64,000 bases of DNA. Source: Chitiniphilus purpureus. GTDB taxonomy: Bacteria; Pseudomonadota; Gammaproteobacteria; Burkholderiales; Chitinibacteraceae. Under the pieces are notes generated by a model. That model saw nothing but the letters and a program-made list of their open reading frames with translations. It was not told the DNA's origin and searched no databases. This document shows, piece by piece, positions 57,774 through 64,000 of the stretch. Where the stretch lies: the NCBI RefSeq assembly GCF_025642115.1, contig NZ_CP106753.1, positions 1,511,501 to 1,575,500 of the forward strand, in the 5' to 3' direction. Every line of letters starts with the position of its first letter. Within the stretch, counting starts at the first letter, position 1. The translations under genes were made by a program, and so were the position numbers.

Positions 57774-58841
57774 ATGAAATACGACTATCTCGTGTTCATC
57801 GGACGCTTCCAGCCGGTTCACCTGGGCCACCTGCAGGTGATCGAGGCGGCGTTGGGGCTGTCGCACAAGCTGATCGTGATCTGCGGCTCGGCCCGCCAGG
57901 CACGCAGCCCGCGCAATCCGTTCACGCTGGCCGAGCGTGAAGCCATGCTGCGTGCCGCATTGCCGCCGGCCTGGCAGAGCAGGGTGTTCATGGTCGGCTG
58001 TTCGGACCGGATGTACAACGATCAGCAATGGATCACCGAAGTGCAGAATCTGGTGGACAAGGTGATCGCGGTGGACACCGCGAGCCTTGGGCACCGGGCT
58101 GCCGAATTCCGCGTGGGCATCGTCGGCGCCGGGGGAGGCAGCCCGGCGCGGCAGGTGCACTATCTGGAACTCTTTCCACAATGGCAGCGCGAGCAGGCAG
58201 CCGAATGGCCGGGCGTCGACGCCGCTACGCTGCGTGAGGCCCTGTTCGCGCAGCAGGGGGCCCACTTCGCCGGATGCCGGGACAAGCTGCCGACGGCGGT
58301 CTACGAGTGGTTGCACCGTTTCCGGGAGCTGCCCGTCTATGCCCAGATCGCGGCAGAGCATGACTACCTGCAGTCGTTCCGGCGGGCATGGGCGGACACA
58401 CCGCACCCACCCACCTTCGTCACCGTCGACGCGGTGGTGATCCATTCAGGGCATGTGCTGCTGGTCAAGCGGCGCAGCCTGCCCGGCAGGGGGCTGTGGG
58501 CATTGCCGGGAGGATTCGTGGCCCAGGATGAGCCGATCCGCGACGCCGTGATCCGCGAGTTGAAGGAAGAGGCACGACTCAAGGTGCCGGCACCGGTGCT
58601 GGCCGGCTCGATCCGCGCCAGCCGGGTATTCGATCATCCGCAGCGCTCGCTGCGCGGCCGGACCATTACCCATGCCTTCCTGATCGAACTGGCACCAACC
58701 GGCGAGGGCCTGCCCAAGGTCCGGGGTGGGGACGACAGCGACCGGGCGCAGTGGGTGCCCTTGTTCGAATTCAACCGGATGGAGGAGCAGCTGTTCGAGG
58801 ATCACTTCTATATCGTCAACTGGTTCCTCGGGCAGATCTGA
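57774..58841 (+). CDS. nadM: bifunctional NMN adenylyltransferase/Nudix hydrolase (NadM-Nudix)
   Basis: A 355-residue two-domain protein. The N-terminal nucleotidyltransferase has GRFQPVHLGH (10-19, with the HxGH motif) and joins NMN or NaMN to AMP. The C-terminal Nudix domain has an intact box from G246 to L269 (GGFVAQDEPI then RELKEEARL) and probably hydrolyses ADP-ribose. This fusion is known from Synechocystis and Francisella. It lies 149 bases after nadA; the two may be co-transcribed. The start at 57774 excludes an upstream frame extension. Confidence 0.93.
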   Translation: MKYDYLVFIGRFQPVHLGHLQVIEAALGLSHKLIVICGSARQARSPRNPFTLAEREAMLRAALPPAWQSRVFMVGCSDRMYNDQQWITEVQNLVDKVIAVDTASLGHRAAEFRVGIVGAGGGSPARQVHYLELFPQWQREQAAEWPGVDAATLREALFAQQGAHFAGCRDKLPTAVYEWLHRFRELPVYAQIAAEHDYLQSFRRAWADTPHPPTFVTVDAVVIHSGHVLLVKRRSLPGRGLWALPGGFVAQDEPIRDAVIRELKEEARLKVPAPVLAGSIRASRVFDHPQRSLRGRTITHAFLIELAPTGEGLPKVRGGDDSDRAQWVPLFEFNRMEEQLFEDHFYIVNWFLGQI

Positions 58842-58861
58842 CACGCCATTCTGCAAAAACA

Positions 58862-58886
58862 AAAACGGCCCCAATGGGGCCGTTTT
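58862..58886. terminator. bidirectional terminator between the NadM-Nudix and PEP-CTERM genes
   Basis: AAAACGGCCCC/GGGGCCGTTTT stem of 11 pairs with an AAT loop, between convergent genes. Confidence 0.88.
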
Positions 58887-58905
58887 GCATACCAGGTGCA
58901 GTCGA

Positions 58906-59400
58906 TCAGCGGGCCTGGCGGCGGCGACGCCACGCCACGCCGGCAGCACCAAGGCCGACGAGCGCCATGGTGGCGGGCTCCGGAACCGGCGAGACGGTGT
59001 AGGTCAGCGTGCCGTTCCACGGCGCCCAGTTGGTGAAGTTGAGCATGAAGCTGTACTGGCCTGCGCCGCCCAGGTGGTCGAAGGTGAGCGAGCCGGCGAA
59101 ACTGTCGTCGCCGACGTTGCTGTTGGCGGCGATTTCCTGGATGAAGGCACCCGGGGCGTTCTGCTTGGTCAGGGTGGCATGCAGCGATGCCAGGAGGCCG
59201 TTGCTGCCCGCATTGGGCGTGAGGGTGAAGCCGAATACATACTGGCCCGGGTTATCGAGCGTGAACTGCAGCCCGCCGAGCAGATTGGTGCTCCAGGCGC
59301 CGGGGCTGTTGACCGCGATGCTTTCCTGGTAGAGCGCAGCCTGGGCGCTACCGGTGGCCAGCGCTGCGACCGTGGCGGCGGCAAGAATGAAAGATCTCAT
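58906..59400 (-). CDS. PEP-CTERM sorting-domain protein
   Basis: A 164-residue exported protein. Signal peptide MRSFILAAATVAALATGSAQA, a beta-rich middle part (NAPGAFIQEIAANSNVGDDS), and a C-terminal PEP-CTERM tag: VPEPATMALVGLGAAGVAWRRRRQ, meaning the VPEPA motif, a short membrane helix and an arginine cluster. Such proteins are cleaved by exosortase and displayed or released; no exosortase gene is in the window. It has its own terminator. The middle domain matches no family that I recognise. The 234 bases upstream hold an AT-rich stretch, presumably its promoter. Confidence 0.88.
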   Translation of the reverse strand: MRSFILAAATVAALATGSAQAALYQESIAVNSPGAWSTNLLGGLQFTLDNPGQYVFGFTLTPNAGSNGLLASLHATLTKQNAPGAFIQEIAANSNVGDDSFAGSLTFDHLGGAGQYSFMLNFTNWAPWNGTLTYTVSPVPEPATMALVGLGAAGVAWRRRRQAR

Positions 59401-59634
59401 GTGATTCCCTAGTGGTGGTTGAAAACGCACCCACGATAACGCAATTTCCTTTCGTTTTTCTTGTGATTTTGTCAGGATAATGAGTGTGGCGGTGCATGCA
59501 AATCGAACGACTGCGCGCATTTTATCGATAAATGGCACTTTTGCGCCATTGGCATGAAAGCTTTTGCCGTCGTGACCAGCTTGGCTGACGATGGCGTCAA
59601 TCGGTTGTTGACAACATCACACCGCCGCCCGGTT

Positions 59635-60132
59635 TCAGCGGGTACGGCTACCGCCCCCTGGCCAGTGGGCGAATTTCCATTCCTGGTAGCTGGTCTTGTC
59701 GGCAAAGCCGCTGTATTGGGCGGTAAAGCCCCATTGTTTGAGCGGTTTGTCGTTGGATTTGCTGAACACGCCCATGAAGCCGCCGCCAGGAGCGCCGATA
59801 TAGGACCAATCCTCGCCAGTGATCGGGTCCTTGTAGGGGCGGCGCAGGAAGCGCCGCGCAAAGGGCACGCGCGGGTCCTGCACCAGATCGTCCAGGGTCT
59901 TGGGATACTGCGGCCCCTGGCCGCTGTTCTGCTCGGAATAGGCCTTGATCGCGCGGCGGATTTCGTCGCCGACGATCAGCAGCTCCTCTTCGCGCGCGCG
60001 ACGGATGCGGGTCTGCCAGACATCGCCCAGCTCGGCCAGGTAGATGCCCATCACCAGCACCATCATCAACACCCACGCGTAGGCAAAACCCTGCTGGCGA
60101 CGCGGGCTAGTATTCGCTGAACGCCTTGCCAT
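59635..60132 (-). CDS. type II secretion-like pseudopilin with non-canonical N-terminus
   Basis: A 165-residue protein. The start is an ATG overlapping the end of the GspG-like gene by 26 bases. The prepilin-like segment is RRQQGFAYAWVLMMVLVMGI: a Gly-Phe cleavage site is present, but the position usually held by Glu5 is Trp. The rest (WQTRIRRAREEELLIVGDEIRRAI; DPITGEDW) matches a family found at the ends of betaproteobacterial pilus/T2SS-like operons. Last gene of the operon. Confidence 0.8.
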   Translation of the reverse strand: MARRSANTSPRRQQGFAYAWVLMMVLVMGIYLAELGDVWQTRIRRAREEELLIVGDEIRRAIKAYSEQNSGQGPQYPKTLDDLVQDPRVPFARRFLRRPYKDPITGEDWSYIGAPGGGFMGVFSKSNDKPLKQWGFTAQYSGFADKTSYQEWKFAHWPGGGSRTR

Positions 60133-60484
60133 CGCTGTCGTTCCCCGGCGCGCCGCTCTTGATGTCATATACGCCGGTGCCGTTCTCGGGGTTGATGATC
60201 TGCCATGCGTCGCGCTTGCCGCTGATGGGGTCGACCGGGATCTCCCGCAGATATTTGCGCTCGACCATTTCTTCGAGCGTGGCGGGGTAGCGCCCGGTAT
60301 CGGCGTAGAACTTGTCGAGTGCATCGCGCATGGCGACGAGATTGTGCTTGAGCACAGTCTCCGAGGCTTTGTCGGTCTGCTGGAAATAGCGCGGCACCAC
60401 CAGCGTGAGCAAGCTGGCCATGATGGCAAGCACCACCAGGAGTTCGATCAGCGTGAAGCCGCGACGGGGGGCAACAACATTCAT
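60107..60484 (-). CDS. GspG-like major pseudopilin
   Basis: A 125-residue pseudopilin with the canonical prepilin site RRGFTLIELLVVLAIMASLL (Glu5 present). The C-terminal domain (ALDKFYADTGRYPATLEEMV; DPISGKRDAWQIINP) is of GspG type. Pseudopilins polymerise into the short pilus that drives type II secretion. It lies between two other pseudopilin genes. Confidence 0.88.
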   Translation of the reverse strand: MNVVAPRRGFTLIELLVVLAIMASLLTLVVPRYFQQTDKASETVLKHNLVAMRDALDKFYADTGRYPATLEEMVERKYLREIPVDPISGKRDAWQIINPENGTGVYDIKSGAPGNDSDGKAFSEY

Positions 60485-60493
60485 AGGCGGTGG

Positions 60494-60967
60494 TCACCAG
60501 TCGCGATAGGGCACGCCATTGAGGCCCGCCCCTTCGGATTTGGAATAGACATCGTAGACATCGCGGCCTTCGGCAGGGGCATCCGGTGGGCTGGCGTAGC
60601 TGCGCAGGCCCCAGGTCTGGGCATTGGTCATGCTTGGGCAATCGCAGAACGGGTCGCGCGGCATGCGCCGCAGGAAGTAGATATTACGCCCGGTCGGGTC
60701 CTTCACATCCTTCACGCCATCGGTCAGCGCGGCCAGCTCCGGTGGGTAGCCGCTCTCGTCGAGCGATTTCTGCACCCGGCCTTCGTCGGTGGCCTGCTTG
60801 TAGGCGTCGATGGCGCTGCGGATCTGCCACAGCGCCCGGCGCAGTTCTTCCTCGCGCGAGCGGGTGGCCGCCACCTGCGACAGCGGCAGTGCCACCGACG
60901 CGAGCACCGCCAGGATGGTCAGCGTGACCATCAGCTCGATCAGGGTGAAGCCGCCCAGGCGTCTCAT
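60494..60967 (-). CDS. pseudopilin (GspG/GspH-like)
   Basis: A 157-residue protein with prepilin site RRLGGFTLIELMVTLTILAV. The body has SREEELRRALWQIRSAIDAYK and RMPRDPFCDC. It probably joins the pseudopilus with the neighbouring gene products. It starts 22 bases after the secretin gene ends. Confidence 0.87.
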   Translation of the reverse strand: MRRLGGFTLIELMVTLTILAVLASVALPLSQVAATRSREEELRRALWQIRSAIDAYKQATDEGRVQKSLDESGYPPELAALTDGVKDVKDPTGRNIYFLRRMPRDPFCDCPSMTNAQTWGLRSYASPPDAPAEGRDVYDVYSKSEGAGLNGVPYRDW

Positions 60968-60989
60968 GATGCGTCGTCGGTGCGTACCG

Positions 60990-62906
60990 TCACCGGCGGC
61001 CCATGCCGGCGCGGATCGGCTCGGCCGCAGGTTGGTCCTGCGGTACCGGCTGCGGTGCGGGCTGGGGTTGGGGCACCGGCTGCGGCATCGGCTGGGCCAT
61101 GGGCTGCGTACCGCCCGACGGTGCATTGATCGTGACGGTCGAGGCATTGCGCAACCGTAGCGGGTCGGTCGAGATCGACGATTCAGTGCCGCTGTCGAAC
61201 TGGGTCACATACTGGCCGGGCACGGACAGGTTGCGCACGATGCGCGGGGTGATCATCAGGATGACCTCGGTCTGCTTGCGATCGTCGTTGCGGCTGCCGA
61301 ACAGCCGGTCGAGGATGGGCAAGTCGCTCAACCCGGGCAGCCCGGCCTTGGTGATCTGGTTGGAGCGCTGCAACAGGCCGGCGAGCACCTGGGTCTCGCC
61401 GTCACGCACCGACATGTTGGTCTCGGCGCGGCGGGTACCGATCTGGTAGGCCACACCACCGTTGGCGGTCGGGACCTTTTCCACCAGGTTCGAGACTTCC
61501 AGCGTCACCTTGACCCCGATATCGCCTTCATTGCTGATCGCCGGCTCCACGTTCAACGTCAGGCCCACGTCCTGGTAGTTCACGGTTTCGGACGTCACGC
61601 CGTTGGAGTTGGTGGTGGTGATCACCGGCAGCCGGTCGCCGATCACGACCTTGGCCTTGTCACGGTTCTTGACGCGGATCTTCGGGTTGGCAAGCAGTGT
61701 GGTATCGCCGCGCCGCTGCAGGAAATTGGCGGTGATCGAGGGCTTGCCCAGGTTGACGAGCACATTGCTGCGGTTGATGTTGGCAAGCTTGCTCAGCGTG
61801 AGCGAGCTGGCATTGGTGCCATCGAGCGTGGTGCTCAACTCGGCAGTCAGCGAATCGGGGTAGCGGATGCCGAGGTTGAGCACGTCCGAATCGGTCACCT
61901 CCAGCACTTCCACATCGAACACCACCTCGGACTGCGGCAGGTCCTGCGCGGTGATCAGCCGCTCGGCCACGGCGATCGCCTCGGGGGTGTCGCGCATGAT
62001 GATCATGTTGAGCCGCTCGTCGATATAGACATCGCGGGTCTTCACCATCTGTTTGAGCATCGCCAGCACCTGCTTGGGGTCGGCGTTGTTCAGATAGAAG
62101 GTGCGCATCACCAGATCCTTGTAGTCGCGGTCCTTATCGGGCCGCTTCGGGTAGATCATGATGGTGTTGTCGTTGAGGATCTTCTTTTCGAGCTGGTTGG
62201 TGGCCAGCAACAGGTTGATCACGTCCTCGACCGTGGTGTCGCGCGCGAAGATGGTGGTCTTCAGGTTGGGCGGCACGTCGCGGTCGAAGATGAAGTTGAC
62301 CTTGCCGATGCGGGCGATGATGTCGAACACACTCATCAGCGGCTGGTCGCGGAACTGCAGCGAGATCGGGCTCTTGAGCGCCTGTGCCAGCACCGGCTTG
62401 AGATTGGCCTCGCGTGCGCGGCGCGCCAGGATATCGTCCTTCAGCCGCTGCGCCTGCGTATTGCGCGGGTCGTCCGCCAGGATCTGCTTGAGCACCTCCA
62501 GGGCCTCGTCCGGCCGCAGGTCCTTGTTCTCCTTGGCGAACCTGAGCATCGAGTCGCGCTTGGCCGCGCCTTCAAGCTGCAGCAGCGCTTCCTTGGCGCG
62601 GTAGTTGGAGGCGTCCCACGACAGCATCTGCTGGTAGCGTGCAGTGGCCGTGGCATAGTCGGCGCGTTCGATCGCCGTCTCGGCCTCGGCCTGCAGTTGC
62701 TGCAGCAGGCGGATCAGCTCGCGCTCGTACGCGGCGCGCAGCTTGGCGTCGTTCGGATGCTGAGCCAGCTGCTCCTTCAGGTAGCCCAGCCCCTGCTGGG
62801 CTTCGCCTTGCTGGATCATGTTCGTACCTTGCTGGCGGGCGCGGTCTGCGGCGCAGCCCATCAGCAATGCAGTGGCGATCAGGGTGATGGTCAACGCGCG
62901 TTTCAC
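60990..62906 (-). CDS. secretin (GspD/MshL-like outer-membrane channel lipoprotein)
   Basis: A 638-residue protein. The lipoprotein signal ends at LLMGC (Cys18). A TPR-like helical region spans about 25-165, then an STN/N0 domain (PISLQFRDQPLMSVFDIIARI), N-domains, and the secretin barrel from about 330 (VGLTLNVEPAISNEGDI; GLLQRSNQITKAGLPGLSDLP). The C-terminus is a Pro/Gln repeat tail (QPMPQPVPQPQPAPQPVPQ). It forms the outer-membrane gate of a T2SS- or MSHA-pilus-like machine. Its start overlaps the upstream gene by ATGA. Confidence 0.93.
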   Translation of the reverse strand: MKRALTITLIATALLMGCAADRARQQGTNMIQQGEAQQGLGYLKEQLAQHPNDAKLRAAYERELIRLLQQLQAEAETAIERADYATATARYQQMLSWDASNYRAKEALLQLEGAAKRDSMLRFAKENKDLRPDEALEVLKQILADDPRNTQAQRLKDDILARRAREANLKPVLAQALKSPISLQFRDQPLMSVFDIIARIGKVNFIFDRDVPPNLKTTIFARDTTVEDVINLLLATNQLEKKILNDNTIMIYPKRPDKDRDYKDLVMRTFYLNNADPKQVLAMLKQMVKTRDVYIDERLNMIIMRDTPEAIAVAERLITAQDLPQSEVVFDVEVLEVTDSDVLNLGIRYPDSLTAELSTTLDGTNASSLTLSKLANINRSNVLVNLGKPSITANFLQRRGDTTLLANPKIRVKNRDKAKVVIGDRLPVITTTNSNGVTSETVNYQDVGLTLNVEPAISNEGDIGVKVTLEVSNLVEKVPTANGGVAYQIGTRRAETNMSVRDGETQVLAGLLQRSNQITKAGLPGLSDLPILDRLFGSRNDDRKQTEVILMITPRIVRNLSVPGQYVTQFDSGTESSISTDPLRLRNASTVTINAPSGGTQPMAQPMPQPVPQPQPAPQPVPQDQPAAEPIRAGMGRR

Positions 62907-63436
62907 GGCGTTCCTCCTACCGGCAGCGTCTGCTGCTGATTCAATGGCATGAATGTAAGGGTAATGGCGTCACGCGTGATGTCATCCACGCGGTAGACCC
63001 CGAGCAAGGTCTCGCCGGGCTGGATCCGGCCCAGTGCCTCGCAACGGCGGCACAGCACGAACTGCTGGCCATTGGCTTCGATGATGATCTGGTCCGCACC
63101 GCGCTCGTGCCAACTGCCCACCACGACGAACGGCAGCGGCGGTGCCACCGGTACCGGTGTCGGTGTGGGTTTGGCCGGTGGCGGCGGTGGTGGCGGTGGC
63201 GGGGCCCAGGTCTGCTGTGCAAAGAGGTTGAAGCCTTGGGCCTGGCTGGCCTCGGTCGCCGCGGGTTCGGCGCTGCGTGCCGGGGTGGGCGAGGGCACGG
63301 GCTGACCGATCTGGCCGGTGGCGGCGCGGCGCGGTGCGGCGGCGGCTTCCTCGGAGGCCTGCTGTTCCTGGTACCAGGCGTAGGCCATCAGCAGCAAGGC
63401 GCCGGCCAGCAGGGCCAATACGGGGCGCGACAGCAT
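62903..63436 (-). CDS. GspC/MshK-like inner-membrane protein with polyproline linker
   Basis: A 177-residue single-span protein (membrane segment about 5-20). A Pro/Ala-rich linker includes a run of nine prolines (near residue 85), which will depend on elongation factor P. The C-terminal domain (FVVVGSWHERGADQIIIEANGQQFVLC; GETLLGVYRVDDITRDAITLTF) resembles the homology region of GspC or PilP that contacts the secretin. Position directly before the secretin fits. Confidence 0.8.
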   Translation of the reverse strand: MLSRPVLALLAGALLLMAYAWYQEQQASEEAAAAPRRAATGQIGQPVPSPTPARSAEPAATEASQAQGFNLFAQQTWAPPPPPPPPPAKPTPTPVPVAPPLPFVVVGSWHERGADQIIIEANGQQFVLCRRCEALGRIQPGETLLGVYRVDDITRDAITLTFMPLNQQQTLPVGGTP

Positions 63437-63960
63437 CAGCGCACCTCCGTCAGGTAGCTGAGCTGCATCTGGATCGACAGCAGCTCGTCACCGATCTGCA
63501 ACCGGGACATCGAGATCGCCTCCACCCGGACCCCGGGCAGCTTTTCCAGGTCGGCGATGAAGCCGCGCACATCCGGATAGCGGCCATTGGCCGGGAACTG
63601 CAGGCCATAGCGCACCAGGTGGCCACCGCCTTCGCTGACCATCTTGTATTCGGACTGCAGCACCGACAGCCGATTCCTGCCGGCAATCTGCGAGGCGCGC
63701 CGCAGAAACTCGGTGAAGCTCTCGGGCGGGTTGAGCGCGGCCTGCTCGACGGCCGAGGCCGGTGTGGCCGCCGGCTGGCGTAGCGACCGCTGGTTTTCCT
63801 CGAGTTTCTGCTCACGCTCGAGCAGATCCCGTTCGAACGGCACGACCTCCTGGCGCTGGATGAACAGAGCTCCGAGCAGCAGGGCGCCACCGACCAGACC
63901 GAGGATGCCGGCGTGGCGCGACCATTGCCGCGCATGCCAGGTCAGTTGCTTGGCGTTCAT
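63436..63960 (-). CDS. PilO/GspM-like inner-membrane protein
   Basis: A 174-residue protein with one membrane segment (about 17-34), a coiled coil (FERDLLEREQKLEENQRSLRQ) and a ferredoxin-like periplasmic domain (FTEFLRRASQIAGRNRLSVLQ; LEKLPGVRVEAISMSRL). This is the PilO/GspM/MshJ architecture. It overlaps both neighbours by one to four bases, so the operon is tightly coupled. Confidence 0.82.
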   Translation of the reverse strand: MNAKQLTWHARQWSRHAGILGLVGGALLLGALFIQRQEVVPFERDLLEREQKLEENQRSLRQPAATPASAVEQAALNPPESFTEFLRRASQIAGRNRLSVLQSEYKMVSEGGGHLVRYGLQFPANGRYPDVRGFIADLEKLPGVRVEAISMSRLQIGDELLSIQMQLSYLTEVR

Positions 63961-64000
63961 TGGCCTGCCTCCCGCCAGCGTACTTCGATCGCTGCCTGCA
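63957..64000 (-). CDS. C-terminal end of an upstream operon gene (PilN/GspL position), partial
   Basis: Only the last 14 codons are visible (AAIEVRWREAGQ then TGA), overlapping the next start by ATGA. The position suggests a PilN/GspL-type assembly protein; the short peptide cannot prove it. Confidence 0.5.
   Translation of the reverse strand, partial: QAAIEVRWREAGQ

Overview
This is a 64 kb piece of a GC-rich betaproteobacterial chromosome. Gene order (aroQ-accB-accC-prmA, alaA/hom/thrC, queA-tgt-yajC-secD-secF, a Gly-Gly-Cys-Leu tRNA group) and protein style suggest the order Neisseriales. A GlcNAc/glucosamine-type kinase beside a GntR regulator and a sugar ABC transporter hints at a chitin-using member such as the Chitinibacteraceae; that placement is inference. 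I see no prophage, insertion sequence, CRISPR array or rRNA operon.

Layout. 1-3884 (minus): an RHS-repeat locus in two secreted pieces separated by one in-frame TGA; its tip lies beyond the left edge. 4328-6046: argS. 6178-8791: sulfur assimilation, cysB divergent from a TSUP permease and an APS reductase. 8909-9910: srkA-like kinase. 9933-16805 (minus): a membrane histidine kinase coupled to a REC-DUF3369-GGDEF-EAL regulator, then uracil-DNA glycosylase, rimI and tsaB. 16896-20810: yejA-yejB-yejE without yejF. 20824-28039 (minus): DUF3025 protein, a small secreted protein, tpx, a cysteine-less Tpx paralogue, a zinc-ribbon/DUF3426 protein, prmA, accC, accB, aroQ. 28259-38181 (plus): queA, tgt, yajC-secD-secF, DedA, bioC, a small monooxygenase-like protein, bioD, a Sco protein and a YcgR-type PilZ protein. 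38263-40228: an NAD-epimerase-like gene divergent from a ferredoxin-type flavin reductase.

40229-48856 is the most distinctive part. A structured intergenic stretch ends in a free-standing promoter-terminator pair that looks like a small RNA gene. It is followed by a sugar-kinase/gntR operon and a carbohydrate ABC operon with two tandem paralogous binding proteins, two permeases and its own ATPase. TGGTAT-type boxes recur upstream of both operons and probably bind the GntR regulator. A polysaccharide deacetylase follows.

49895-54110 (minus): thrC, hom, alaA. 54241-55579: an Mth938-type protein and a glycine-zipper protein. 56042-56494 (minus): four tRNA genes behind a strong promoter, with terminator-like hairpins between them. 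56710-58841: nadA and a NadM-Nudix protein (NAD synthesis). 58906-59400: a PEP-CTERM protein. 59635-64000 (minus): a type II secretion/MSHA-like assembly operon running off the right edge.

Start codons were often moved downstream of the longest open frame, on the basis of Shine-Dalgarno sequences, family N-termini and neighbour overlap. No homology search was possible; functions come from recognised motifs.
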